DNA of 60,000 bases from Tubiluchus corallicola (Eukaryota > Priapulida > Priapulimorpha > Priapulimorphida > Tubiluchidae), in contig JAQGDQ010000001.1 in NCBI GenBank assembly GCA_030141605.1, positions 3,012,501-3,072,500 on the forward strand, read 5' to 3'. Of the stretch, positions 1 to 14,286 are shown piece after piece. The position numbers were made by a program, and so were the translations under genes. The stretch's first letter is position 1, and every line of letters starts with the position of its first letter. A model generated the notes under the pieces. The model did not search any database. It was not told the DNA's origin and saw only the letters and a list, made by a program, of their open reading frames with translations.

Positions 1-3000
1 TGAAGACACCGCTTCTTGATTTCAAAAAAACAAGTACAGCATTTTTGAAGTACGTCTGCCTATTTTGAAAGAACTGGCATAATTATTTGGTAAGTTTATT
101 GCGCAATATATTGCAAATACTTAGTCGAAACAATTTAGAATTTTTCTAAGTTTGAACGCACAGGGTTTTTTATTTGGGAAGAAAAGCTATACCAAAGTGA
201 TAAACGCATGTTTTATTTTAACTATTTTGAAGCAATGAGCTGCCATTTCGAAGTTACAAACCCTTTGTGAATATTTTAAGGCAATGGGAATAACCGACTA
301 AGTCACTCCACCTTGCGACCAAAATTAAGCAACTTCAGCTTCGTTAATAAATGGAGGGTGATTACCAGCAAAATCAATTTCATTAAGTGCGTGGTATCGT
401 CGTAAAGTTCTTAGTAAGTCACTGCTGAGAACAACCCCGTTGTTTTGCAATAAAACACACTCGACATTTCTAATGACAGATGACTGCTATCAAATGCATA
501 TTTTTGTCTGACATATAACTTACTCGAAACACTAATAAGGAAAATTATAAAAACATATTTTATACCTTATCCAAAGAAACAAGGACCTTGGATGGTAACT
601 ATCTATAAACGGTCCTCTCTCATAATGAAGAGATTATGAAATTATAAAATTATGAATTATAATTATAATATTTATAAATATTTAATATTAATATAATAAT
701 TATAATTATAGTATTTATAAAATTATTTAAAAAACTACACACTATTACCCACAATAGCGTACCTTCTGCTGGTTAACTCTTTAACGTAGAATTATTACTA
801 ATTTACAACGCTATTTAACCCGCATAGATTTCATATGAATTTAGTAATAACATTAAGTCATAAAAGCCACCAAATAATCACCACTAATTAGCAATTTTGT
901 GTCGGTTAGCAAAATGCACGCAATATCCCAACGATATCCAACTGCTGCTTCGACGCTTACAGTAAAAGCTTAGTGAATAGTGAGAGTCGGCCCTATAAAT
1001 CGTTTGCCTGCGCAGCGAGAGCTGGGTGAAATGCCATGCGTCGAGAACTCGAGAAATTAGACTATAGAAAATTATTTCAAATATAGAAAAAAATGTGCAA
1101 GGTACAGCGGTTAGTCCACCGTAATTGAACTTTCATGCCATAATTATCATAAGCATAATTTACAACTTTAATTTCAAGTCATAATTTGTTCATTCTGATT
1201 TGTCATTGTTTATGAACAATAGCAAGCTTCTTTTGTTTTCTTCATCTTCTTTTTTATGCGTCCCTAGCTGCTTTCCTGTGCCAACTGCAAGACATTAACT
1301 ATTTAAGTGGTAGTACTTTATGGATATGATGACTGTGTGTCTGACTGGCCGCACGGTGTAGTGGATGATCATTTATTATGTTGTACTGCACCGTACATTC
1401 ATTGCTTTATAAACGTTTTTCGTAAGCCATATATATCCCGTTCCCGATTATGCTAAAACTAACCTTTTTCTGATTTGTTGTACGCTCAGTGTACTCTCAG
1501 TGACCTCTCGGTGAAATTACTTGATTATTGATTGTTGGAGTTTTAAATGATGTATCGAGGATACATCGTCCACCCTTAAACAGTTTCTTATTTGTTATGT
1601 AAACGCGGCTGTAAACTGAGCCAGATGAAAACAACCGAACACACTGGCTGCTTTGCCATAACAACTAGAAGCAAAGGAGGTAGCTGGCGGTATTTTAAGT
1701 TCAATTTTTGATTGTGGGAGAAGAAATGAGAATTTCATTCATGGGTACAATAAAGAATATCTGGTATTGGCAGCGTGATGTGCAAATAAGCACGCAAATG
1801 ATCCATGTTAATAAAAATGTTATTCGCGGTAAAAGTGACTAAATGGAATACTTTTTAGACGTGCTAAAACGTTCATTGCCCGCAGATGGCAGCACAAGGC
1901 AACAATTAGTCAATTACACATTTTAGTCGTTACTGACTGCGCTGCCTTCTTTTAACACATAATTCAATAATCCATAAAATTTCAGTGTATTTTCAAATGT
2001 ATTTTTTCAGTTGCTTTGAAATTTAAAAAGCTCATATGTGAACCTAAGCTTGTACATCGGTAAAGTAGAAAGAGAACTATTTTTGCCTAAAATATGCAAC
2101 TCTACAGTGGAATTAGACTTCAACGATTTTTTACCATAGCCCGCGGTAGGATTCAAGAGGTGATGAAAATTATGTAAAATTTCTTTGAAAGAGTATTGTG
2201 GAGAATGGAATTCCTTAACAGACGAAGTAGCAAACATTAACAATTTTGAAATCTTTTGCTGTAATTTCAGGTATTTATAATTTTTATCGATAATGTCTTA
2301 TATATTACAAACAGATGTTACAGTTCTTTGCAACTGCCCTGCGTCTAGTCGAATTTTTCCTTTCGTTCGAGATAATAAGTTTTAGTGTATATTGTCCATT
2401 AGATGCAGATGGACCCTTACCCAAATAAATTTTTTTAGTAATTTGAAGGTTTTATAAGTAACAGTAACAACAACAGTTTATAAGTAAGACTCTTGTAGAA
2501 TTCTGAAAGAGATTAAAACTTCTCTAACTCATTAAACCTGTTAAATAAACTTTAACAAAAACTTACTCGTGGAATTGGTTTAGCAATGTAGTACAGACTG
2601 TAGCAGCTGATAGATGGCAGCACAGCGCAATTGTTTCTAGCGTATGTAACAACAATTACGTTTAATTGCGTTAGTAAAAGGGTCCTGATTCACTGTTTTT
2701 AATGACAATGGTTGGGCCGTATAGCTGCAGCAACAACCACCACCACAACAACGTCTTTAGTAATTGATAGGCTTTGACAACAAGAAAGCCACGATAACAG
2801 CGGCAGAGATACCTACATGTTCCCATCATAGATGGGTAAGTAACTTACAAAGCGAATAAAAACATTGAGAAAAGAAAAGTGTCACTACATGATGCAGTAC
2901 TCTGGCTTTATAAATCCACTATCCGATCTCGCATGGGGCACAGGTACATGAGCAATTTCTTGCTAGTCGAAGATTTGTTACTACATTAAGCCTTTCTTTA

Positions 3001-6000
3001 TCCTTCAATGGAAAAATCTTTCTAAACGCGATTTCTTAGGTCCAGGTCTATCTGTTCTGTGCTGCTTCTCATGTTTTTACCTCATTCGCTTAAAAAAAAT
3101 TTAACAGATATTTCGTAAAATATTAGTTAGACTTGAGAATTTTGTTTTTCTGGATTCACATTTCTCCTTACCTGAGTTGCCACTGGTGCGATTCATGTAA
3201 AAAATAATTAATATTGGCGACAACAACAGCAGTCCGGTACCTATTTTTTGCCACTAAGTAGTTTTTGATAGTGCTGGAAAAAATTTGTTTGAAAGGTTGT
3301 TCGGCTATTAGGTTAAGCAGTTACTAACTTATCAGGCGGTCACAAAAAAAACAAAGACTTAGGCCTATAGCTACGAAGCTTTGTGTCGCAAAATTCGCAA
3401 TAATTATATATAACCTAACGCTTAAGAGGCTTACAATTGTAAAATTCATTGAGTAACAAACTGACTGAAGCCACAAGCCTTTTATAACAGTGTACAAATG
3501 ATGAAAATATTCCCTTGCTAATTGGGAAGGCATCCCTTTGTCACGTTCGCTAATCAGTTTAATTGCTTTGTAATCATGAACAGCTTATTATGTTTCAGAG
3601 ACAACAAACACTCTTTACGGTGAAGAATAAATGAAATCATAAGAGACACGTGACGCCGTCCAATCAACTCGTCTGTCCACTGTCTTCGAATAATAAAACT
3701 GGTGCATGCCGTAAGGAATATGGCAAAAGCTACAACCAATTAATTCTAGTTCAGTGACTCAGTAGTAATAATACAACGATGATGATGATGATAGCTTGCA
3801 ACAAGACTGGTTCAGCAATAATAGTTCATTCGTCATGTTCACGGAGAATAAAAGACGTACCTCCAGCTAAGCTAATTTTTTAGAAAATTAAGAAAGTCCC
3901 GAAACACACGGATTTCAGAATGAGAACAAGAACAACCAGATGAGTAATGATTTGGGTTGAGTCTCGACCAAAAGCTCAAGAACCGTATTCATTTTGCTCA
4001 GTTACATAGGTTAAATAAAATAATAAATAGGCCTGTGTACATGTAACATTCTTTACACAGTTCAGCACTTTGGAAGCTCAATGGTTGGGTTAAAGCAGAT
4101 GGATGCGGCGATAACGAAACCTAGTTAATTACTGAAAAAATTATCAAATGTGACTTGTCAAGAAAAATTATCAAAATGAACAGGCAAATGTGTCTTAAAC
4201 GGCGTTTGCCAAACATCAGGAATGCGTTATGCTTTATTGTGTATCCAGATGCGAACAAACAATCAAATAGGAATAGCTTTTGAAAAAATAACGCAATAAT
4301 GCATAACGTGATAAACTGGTTCATTAAAAACAATACAAAGTGATTTTTGATTTTAACGCAATAAACGCATGTCATATAGCCTATCTAGCAAACGCCGCTA
4401 GTCGGGGACAGAATAGATGATCCAGCTGCAGTTTTCTGGTGTTCCCTATCTCGCTACTGACTAAGTTCGGCGTTTCTTAACTTCGGACGATAAGTACACA
4501 CTTTAGCCAATAAGCTAACCGCACGTAGTAACAGTTCTTCATCCTGCATTTGACCGTTGGCATTACTAAGTTCTAACAAATTCAGATAGATTCAATCCAA
4601 AAAAACTGTTATCATAAATAGCACACAAAATTATACTACGCGTTTTTTTAATGTGGGCAGCTATATTCCTGGTGGAAATTTATGTTTGCAACTGAGCAAA
4701 TACTTGTCAGATACAGAGGTAGTAGCGGACGGCACTGCAATATAATGGGGTATCAGCTAATTAGAAAGTTAATTAAAAGTAAACAACATCTTGCAAGATG
4801 TTTCATCAAACAATCACATCTTATAATAACAAAAAGTTGAAAGTTAGTTATTGAAATTAGATCGTTATAACAGCAGCTGGAAACCCAACTTGAACAGATG
4901 TGACATGATGATCTACATGCAGATCAGTCCAAATTCGTTGGCACTGTCAACAGTATATAACACAATATCCTATATCCATGACAATACGCGGGTTTCATAA
5001 CCGAGTTGAGCCAACAATGCAGGAACAAAGATTTGCCCATTAACGTAAGCGAAGTTATAACAAACTGATGAAAACACATGGCAGGGATTTGTAAAATCCC
5101 ACGGGGCGTTTATTCCACGTGCCGCCCTATATATCAACATTTACTCGGTTTCGCGTTTCATGAATATAATAAGCTCGTATAGAGACCGTTGTAATACGAA
5201 ATAACGGTTCCTAAGGTGCAGAGGACATAAGGAGGGGGACCAACACCAAGCCCAGGGGCAAAGGGTGACAGCGTATTGCCAATGTCTACTACCTATAAAA
5301 ATAACTAGAATTAAGTGCCTAAAAGGCACATTTGGTTTTGGATTCTTCATGCATTTTTATTTTCCCACGTTTCTTCTATAAACTTTATCCCAGTATCTGA
5401 ACTGAACTGAGATTGAAGAAAGCAGAATAAAAGGCGTTTTGGTCATGCTGGAGCAACTGAATTAAACTAAACTAATCAAAATATTACACCGGGGGGAAAG
5501 TACAATCATGGTTATTGCAGTTATGGTTATTATAATGTTCCTTACGGTTACAGTGAGGTACTGTTTAGACCGTTGCAATCAAGAATAATAATTAGCACAT
5601 AGTGTCATTTTCATCGCTTTTGGTGCACTTGTTGTGAATTCGTGATTGCTGAATTGTTAAAATTCACATTATTCATTATTCAATTTCAAAACGAACTACT
5701 GGGTATGCGATTTCTTTTAAATGTCTGAACATAACTTTTGTAAAACAAATTACACTGTCTTTCTTTCATCTGGCGCTATAAGCATCGATCAAGCGACTTG
5801 GATTAAACTAATACTAGCTGTTAAACAAATCTTATATTCAGCGGGTTACCAAGTGTGCTTTTGTGTTATATCTGTATTTATGATAATTCCAAACAAGTCA
5901 TAGGCCTCTGAGTTAATAAGACTTTAAACTAAAGGTGGTTTAAGTAAAATGTTCTAGCTGCCCTGCACCTGGACATTATAAGCCTAAATCAGCTTAGGAT

Positions 6001-9000
6001 TATGGCAATATAGATAAAGAAAAATCTGCGTTCTCAAAACAGTTACAGTCGGCCAGTAGCGATTCTCAAGCTGAAAGCTGCAAAATTGCAACTGTAGTAA
6101 TGATCACTCATGTAATATAGTAGCAAGCCAACAACAACAGCTACAGTGACTACAACAACAGCAGCAACAGAAGTAGTAGTTGCAACACCCTGCTTTAGTG
6201 TATCAGTTTTACTTGATATTAAATATTTAATAATTCAGTTTTTAATATCCTGCGTACTTGGGTAAGCTAATTGTAGTGCGAGTACCTTCATTTGAGATTT
6301 TCTTGACCTTTGACCAAGACTTGAAGATTTGACTTGAGATTTAATTGATTTTTCAGATTTAGCTTTTAACTTAGTGACATGTGATGCAGGCCCAATCTGA
6401 TGGTTCACTTAAATAAACATTTAAAAACTTACAAGGAAGTCGGTTTTCCGGAATTGAAACGAGATCTGCTTGATTTATTCGGCAATTTTAATCCAGTGCT
6501 TCAATCAAATCAATTTTGTCGGCCATAATATCTATCTCCCAAATAACTTTTGACTAAATTTTGTTATCATTCTTACCCTCCTTGCAATTTAATAGGCTTC
6601 GGTAAGCGTTACAGCTAGGGCTTTACTAGGAATGGATCTATTGATCATCAGACTTCCAGTTTCCTTACTGTAAGTTACTAGTACATGCGTGTCTAGCACT
6701 GTACATGCGCGCAGTAGGTCTACACATGCTGCCTGTCTACCATGTTAGCCGCTAGCAGCCGCTTGCTTCATTTAATGCGTGCCTACACGAAAGTATAGTG
6801 TATTTCTGACGTGTGTCAGTCAGTTCAACAATTTGCACAGCTTTCCTTCTTTTCTTTAATGCTCTTGTAGTAGAAAGCACGCTGGTCCAATGCTCATTCA
6901 TATGAAGATTGTCAGTGCGTGTACCTTTCGTGAAAATTGAAGTCGAATGGTGTTATGCCATTCTATCTAATAATGCCCTTGAGAATTTCAATCTACATCA
7001 GGGTTGGTATGTATCTTTTAATATACACATACTTGTAAGATTTGCAAAGCTGAAATCACTTTTATTATTAGTTCAATCATTGTTAATGACTAGTTTCTAA
7101 TCAAGTTTATTTTTTGAGGTGTTATACTTATTTGACTGAAACTTTTCACCTTTTTTTTATATTTGACAAGAAATTGACAGACTCAAGATTTCCAATATTA
7201 ATCACTCGTTCTGGAAATGTCCTAAAGTAGCAAAGCTAATCTTTAATGGGTTATAGCTTGCATTATTTTTCGAAATCTTCCCTTGAGTCATTTCGTCATG
7301 GACACTACATGCGACAATCAACATGCAGGGAAAAGGTACCATGGTACTGTTTCAATGCTCGAAATTCGAATGATTTCTTGATTTGCAACGATTGCATGTA
7401 TGCCCATTTTCGTATACGGTTTAGAGGCAAGATTGAGAAACCATTTTAAAAATAAAAGTACATTGTAAATGTTTAGACGATGACAACTAGGTATTTATTA
7501 TTCTAGTAAAAATTGAAATCATTATTACGCCCAAGTAATAGCCCTGATGAGAAAGAGGTCGCAGCATTCTTCGTTTACTACGCAATTTGCTTCCCATCAT
7601 AGCCATTCTAACGGTTTTGTACGTGTCATTTGCAATACTGGCAATACGAGATTTGTTTTGACGTTTGCCGTGTCTAGGAGAAAATTGTTTTCAATTCAAA
7701 TCAACATGATATTTTAAACAAGATTTGTAAATGTTTTCTACCAATATGCACATAGAAACCTTTTAGTAGTATAAGCCTACTTGTATTGGCATAACGAAAT
7801 TCGTAAACTGGAAAATGGTCGTAATTCACGGTGAACTGTTGTTCAGCCCTCTAAATGTTGCGCAAGGAATTTGTAATTTTTAAAACAGTTTTCACTATAC
7901 TAGTGCATGTACTATATTGTTATTAGGCTGTACGTCAGGAAGCGTACCGCTTTCTGCATACACAACAATACATTACGACTGGGGTAGATTTCAGGGTGAG
8001 TGACACTGTAATAAGCAGCTTTAACAATGGATCTAGTCGAGTTAAACCTGTGTGTTGAAATAATAACATACAATGTGTTACAGTTCTGTCACAGGATATG
8101 GGATACATTAATTAAACTTTTTTAGTTTGGTGAACCCGAGGAAAACCTTATCAGTTTTGCGGCCTCAGTTCGTCACATTGCTCGCAGAAAAAGCTTTCAA
8201 GTTTTGGTGTGTACACTATTTACACCTGCTGTTACTAGTCGCCAAAAGTAGCACTCTAGGCGGAATCATGTAATTACAAATTTCGGAGTTCTATTTTGAA
8301 GTGTATTATCATAAAGTAATGCTACAGATTTCATATTAGTGTACAGGAATGTCAGAATATAAAGCAAATTCTTTTATAATTCTATTTATATTCTCTATAA
8401 ATTTAGTGTTTTCCGTCTTGGTCAAATATAAAAGAAAGTTCCAAAAATATATTAAAGAAATCCAATTGCAGTTCTAGTGTAATTACCAAGTTGTTGTAAT
8501 TATGTTTCTGGGATGGATTATTTAAATTAACTCTTATTCGGAATTTGCAGACATATCACGTAAATTTAGACTATAAGAAAATAATTCAGATTGTTTGTTT
8601 TCTGCATTTCACCAGCGACTAGTGAGACTAGTTACCAATAAGTTTATATTATCGATATTATTGCCAAGTTCGTCCCACTTATTACTAAAATCATTTAACA
8701 TTTGAACTGTTCTTGATTCAGAAACAATCTCAACTGCTTACATTTTCCGAATGTGTAATTTCGTAAAACGATGTGTTGTGTTGCATTGCTTGATCGTGAT
8801 AACAGCGGTTTTCTCATTTTAAAGCAATATTCATGAGTAATTTAAATGCCCATTCATAAAAACTGAGTTCAGAGGAAATAGGCTGAACGATTAACACAGC
8901 GTGTTGACATTAGCATTTCTCTGCTTCAGTTATCGCGTTGGCAGGAATGTGAATTTATGAAACATTTGATTTTTAATCAGTTTCGGGGTGATAAGCTCAA

Positions 9001-12000
9001 AGAAAATTCTGACATTCCGTGTCTGCGAAGATTTTATTCTGTAAAGTTTTTAAAGACAGTTGGTATCTTTAAGATTTTAAATTAAAAGCGGCTCTGAACT
9101 AAAAGCGTTTCTGTTTTGTTTTAGATGAGCCCATTCTCACCAGTCTTGCTTGTACAGCGGAATTTGACTCTTGCATACCTGCATACAGCTCCAACTCAGT
9201 TTCGCAGCGTTACGCATATCGTTAGTTAACATATCGCAAAATTATTGTTACTCACTATATTATTATGTATAAATGTACTCATTGACTAGCTGTGCTGACT
9301 TCCATACATCTCAGTTTTGCTATGTGTACAGTACACATTATCGCATGAATTTGGCCTCAGTAATATTGCACATAGTTAAGAACTCGTTAAATACTAGGTA
9401 GCTAACTACGTTTTAGTATTCTTTGTGTTCGCATAATTTTATTAGTCTCTTTCTCTCACCCTGCTTTGAGACCAACTAAACGAAAACAAGAGCAGAAAAA
9501 GGATTAGAATTTCTGATGCATGGAAAATTGCGCCACAACAAAAAAAAAGAATATATTTTAACACGGCCAGACACAGAACTTAATTTGTAAGAATCTTGCT
9601 AAAAAACCAAACTAAAGGTAATGTGAATCAGTGACCTGCTCTCCTTGCAGACCAGTAAGCCAAACTAATGATAAAAAACCATTTAAGGTGTGAAGTGTTT
9701 TTATTGCTACTATTACCAACAGTTTCTGTTGTGAATGCAAACTCTTCCAGGTCTTGCATTGTGTTTTCTGACCCAGATCACAATGGCAACAGGTGTAAGA
9801 CAATGAGTTTCTACGCCTGATCAAACTACAGGTAAGTGGCCACCATTTCCTGTACAGTACAGGGGATTTACATCCGTTTTATTGCTTGCAAACGAGGTAA
9901 CGTCAGGAACACTGGGTGGGCTGTTGAGACTGCCAAAAGTATTTGACACTTTGTAATTTATTATTTGTACTGTGTACAACAATAATGAGATGGGATTTAA
10001 GCCATAATGTGTTGAATGAGCAGTTCTTTGGGTCTTATAAACTTCCTTCGGATTTAATCTTGACCAGTTTAAGAACTGCGGGTGCATTAAGCAAATGCCC
10101 CAGTGATACAGATTATTTTCTCAAATTTTATGGCATTTTGTTTTCGTGCCTTTCCCTAATGTTCGACAAGCTAAGTTTCAATTTGAAATGTAAGTGCTTG
10201 CCATCTGTTATAACTTTGTAACGTTGAAATCAGTTTTAATTTTTTGCATTAATTAATTAACTTTGAAGGCTACTTGCAAACAATATATATATACTATATT
10301 AATGTCGTTGTTTTGCATCTTTTTGTCTGGCGAGCCCATTGTGGCCGAACACCGGTTTCTCGAAGAGTTACGGACGCGCGAATTCAAATTGAAATTGATG
10401 TTATGAAAGCGGCTTAAATTGTGCATTAATAAAGGTTCAGCTGTTTAATTGTTAGCCGGTGAACTAGTGCCATTAGGCACCAGTTACAGTTTGCGCAACC
10501 GTGGCGTAGTTTCTATAATTATGTTCTGTAGTACAGTATCTCTGGTTACTTCAATTAAATGCGATAGATAATATAAACAGTAGCGTGCAAGCACGCAACG
10601 CAGAAGCATATCAAAAGCACAATACTTAAGAAAGAACTCTAGGCAAAGATGTGCCTTGAAGACTTAAACTTGCATGTATTTTAGGTATTTAGATATTTTA
10701 AAATTAAAATTGTCTTTTTAATCGGGCTGTGGATTGAAAGGTTTTTTTCAGACACATTTTTGATTTTGTGTGGGTCTTTTTTCTTGTAAGCCAAAAAAGT
10801 TGCATGACAATGCAACTTAACAAAAGTTTGCTTTTGCGCTATTAAAGTTATAAAAGTATTAGCATATAATGTAATAGACTAAGGCAGTTAAGAGTTTCTG
10901 GTTTTGTAAGATTCTGTAGCGCACATTTAGTTTTTAATGCCAAGAATCGCCTATTGAAGGGTAAAATTAATGAAAAATCACACAATTTGAAACGTCGCGT
11001 TCTCTTCCTTTTCATAAGTTATAAGAATTTGAATACGACTTCTTTCTAAATAAATATTTTTACAGTGGTGAACGTCGTCAGCGATTTAACGTTTTGTATT
11101 ACTGTATAATTATGGTAATTGATAACTAAATTACTAGCTGCCTGTATGTAGAGCAGTGGATAAATTTACAGGCTTTGGGTAACAGATGTGGGTGGTCAAT
11201 TATTGTAATTGCAAGTGCAACCAAGAAACTCCAGGGGAGCAGCACACAGTAGCATTACACGACCTGCTGTTCAATGCACAAATGCGGCATTTTGTAAAGC
11301 TATAAGACAGTTACAAAGTGAAACCATTATAACAGTTATAGAATTATAGTGTCTATTGAACTTCAACCGATATATTTACTAAAATTTAATAAAGTGCAGT
11401 TAGTGTGCGCGTTTAATTAGTGGCTGTTTTAGTGCGGTTGGTCCGTTACTACTTGATCTGTTTGTTAATCTGAATTTCGCCCTAAATGATATGTATCTAG
11501 TTGTCTTCAAGAATAGCTTTTCGAGATAAAGTAAACTTGAGGTCTTTTAGGCATTTCAGTTTATAGGTATCATGTAGCTTTCTTTTTGATCAGTGCCAAC
11601 AGACTATCTGCTCGGTCATTTTGCAACTACTCACTAAATGATTCGATTCATTCCTTCTGGTTAGGCGACAGAGAGAAGTCGTTCGGAAGCAAGCGTTAAC
11701 TATTACGCATCTTTGAAAGTACAGCGACAGATGGTTTAGCAATGGCTGATAACTGGCGTGTGATAAGACTTCTGTTACTTGCAAGCTTCTATTTGTCTTC
11801 ACTTGTTCTGGGCATCACCGGGCCTTTAAAAGTTACTGGGGGTCACGGCCTATAAGTGATTTCGTTCAAACTACAGTGCCACTGTTTTACTGATTGTTTG
11901 AAATTTACTACAAAAAGCGCGCATAATTTGTAAACGCGACGAAAACGTAAATTGCTACGTATAATAAAATAAATTATGTAACCGTTCTTGTTTCAAACTC

Positions 12001-12779
12001 TGCACGTAAGCGTTTTATGATAAAAAGCTGTATTTCAAAATTATTATTTATGCTGCATTCATACAAAATCATACAATGGTTATTGATGCAGCAGACAAAC
12101 ACAAAGTTTAGTAGCGGTGTGATTTAAATTCAGTCGTAGACCTAAAGTCATTATTCTCAGAAGCTGTTGCCTTCCAAAATTGGATTCTTGTGGGAAACTG
12201 CATGCAGATAATAAAACAAGCAATAGCACGTTCTCTGATTTGCAGAATTTATAATTTACAATGATTTAATAACTTCCTTCTACGTTCATCCTACAAATCG
12301 TGTGAATGATGGCATTATGAATGCATTAATTTAGCAGGCATTTAATTAATCTTGACTGTATACTTGCTTTGTTAGCATGGTTTCATTAATCTGTCATTTC
12401 GGTGAATTGCTTTGTTGAGCGTAAACTCACAGCTAGTTTTATTTCCAATAAAATTATAAGCTGCACTCCGACGTATTGCATAAGTACTGCATGTAATACA
12501 GACACCTAAGCTACTGTGACATTAGTGCATTTATATATAGGTGCCTTGTCCGTCATTCTTTCCTATTTACTCATTCTATTAAACATAGCTAGCTTACAAT
12601 TTTTTCACTTTTTTCTAGAATTCTATATTTTGGGGTGTGGAATGAAAAGAATCTTACAATGTTTATGCATCTTATTTCGATCGATTAAAACAATTTTGAA
12701 ATTTACCTAAGCACAGATGCAACGTGAGCCAATCTGGTTGATCAAAAATACACAGACTAAAAAATTGTTTTGTTTTCAG
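1..12779. other. Long region without a supported gene
   Basis: Reading frames here are short (under 95 codons) and none resembles a known domain or shows a convincing chain of exons. The stretch contains AT-only palindromic sequence near 640-730, a short GAT run near 3780, and CAA/CAG-rich sequence near 6125-6180. It ends at the splice acceptor that precedes the 12810 start codon, so one or more untranslated 5' exons and the promoter of that gene may lie within it. I cannot place them. Confidence 0.6.
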
Positions 12780-12809
12780 ACGCTACGATGTGACATTTAA
12801 CCAAAAACA

Positions 12810-14286
12810 ATGGCGGGGCAGTCTTACAGTATTCCAGCGGGCGGTGAAATAAACAGTGCTTTTGAGTGTGAAGATGAAACGCCTGCCGTGGCGCGCTCTG
12901 CACATGAAACTAATCAATCAATTGATCGATCAGCTTCACCTATTTACGAATATCTGTGGAGGAATCCCACTAGCACATTACAACCTCAATCCAGCTCCGA
13001 TGAAGAAGGAATCAATGAATCGAGACAGCCAGCATTACGAAGTATTGTCAACTGTACCACTGCATCCACCAAGTCGTTAAACCAACAGCCTGTAGAAATT
13101 CAGAATTATCATCAGGATAGATGTCGATTGATCAGCAATGGTGAAATTAACGTTGTAGTCGTGCGCACGGGAAAGTGTTTGAAGCCAAAAAATAGAGTGG
13201 CCGCAGGCTGTGCCACAGCGGAAAACGGAACTCTGTCTGCAAATGCAAATAATTGCTCTGTGGATGAAGGGGAAAATATTGCTTCCTGCGTCGGAGTCAG
13301 ACGTTCACAAGTGCCATCAATAACCTCCACTTACGATCAAAACAGTTTGTCACAAATGGATTATGGCACACGGCCTGGTAATCCTGCAAATTATTTTAAT
13401 GCACGTAATAGCGCATTAATGTCCCACTGTTCATCATCACAAGACAGCGGTATCAACGTCAGTGAAGCTCGGCCAGAATCCCGTATGTCTACAGGTACTG
13501 AAGATGATTTGTCATCCTACAGAGGTGCCTTGCAGTTGGTTTTACTTGGTGACCCACTTCCAGAGGCAGCTGGTAGCGATGGTAGGAGTTTTGAAAGTGA
13601 AACGTGCAAAATGTCAGCTGATTCTATCAAAGACGCCAGTGTTGTCATTCCAAGCTTCCATGAATGGTGCAGTACTTCTAGTCATGATACCAACACAGGT
13701 AATAACACAAATATAAACTCAGACCTCAGAACTTCAGCTCTAGATGTGAGCGAATGTGCTACTGGCGATGACTTATTACCACATGGTTTTGATAATGCTG
13801 CATTTGAATACTCTGACTCTGAAGAATCAGAATTACCAAGTGAAAGCATTGCAAAAGTTGACAGTCATCGCTACGAGTGTGGCATTTCTACTAGTCTTAA
13901 TAATAGTCAAGATTCAAGAACTAATTCTGTTTGTGCAGTGTCTGCTACTGAACCAGAAAATTCTCTCATTGTCACAGTTGCTAATGTTGGCTGTGGAGAC
14001 TCTGAAATGACAGCTCGTTCAAATTTAGTGCCACATAGCACTAGAACTAATTCTTCCAGACTTACGTCATCAAACAGTAATGTTGTTGTTAGTGCCAGTA
14101 CTGCTGATGTCATTACTAATGCAGGCAGTAATAGGCATCAGGAACAAACGCATGTCAGCAGTGGTAGTTGTCATACTCACTCGACGAATTCTGGAGTGAT
14201 CCTTCGTCCCTTGTATACGTCATCTGACCTACCAGACGTATTACATTCTCACGTCACTCACCACCATAATTCTGCAACCAGAGAAG
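12810..14286 (+). CDS. Coding exon 1 of the PPxY membrane protein
   Basis: Acceptor TTTTCAG ends at 12779, leaving 30 bases of 5' UTR with an in-frame stop before the ATG, so at least one noncoding exon lies upstream. The exon encodes 492 residues rich in Ser, Asn and Thr with acidic patches such as DSEESE and no recognisable domain. It ends in phase 1 at donor GTGAGG; reading through gives only seven more codons before a stop. Confidence 0.85.
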
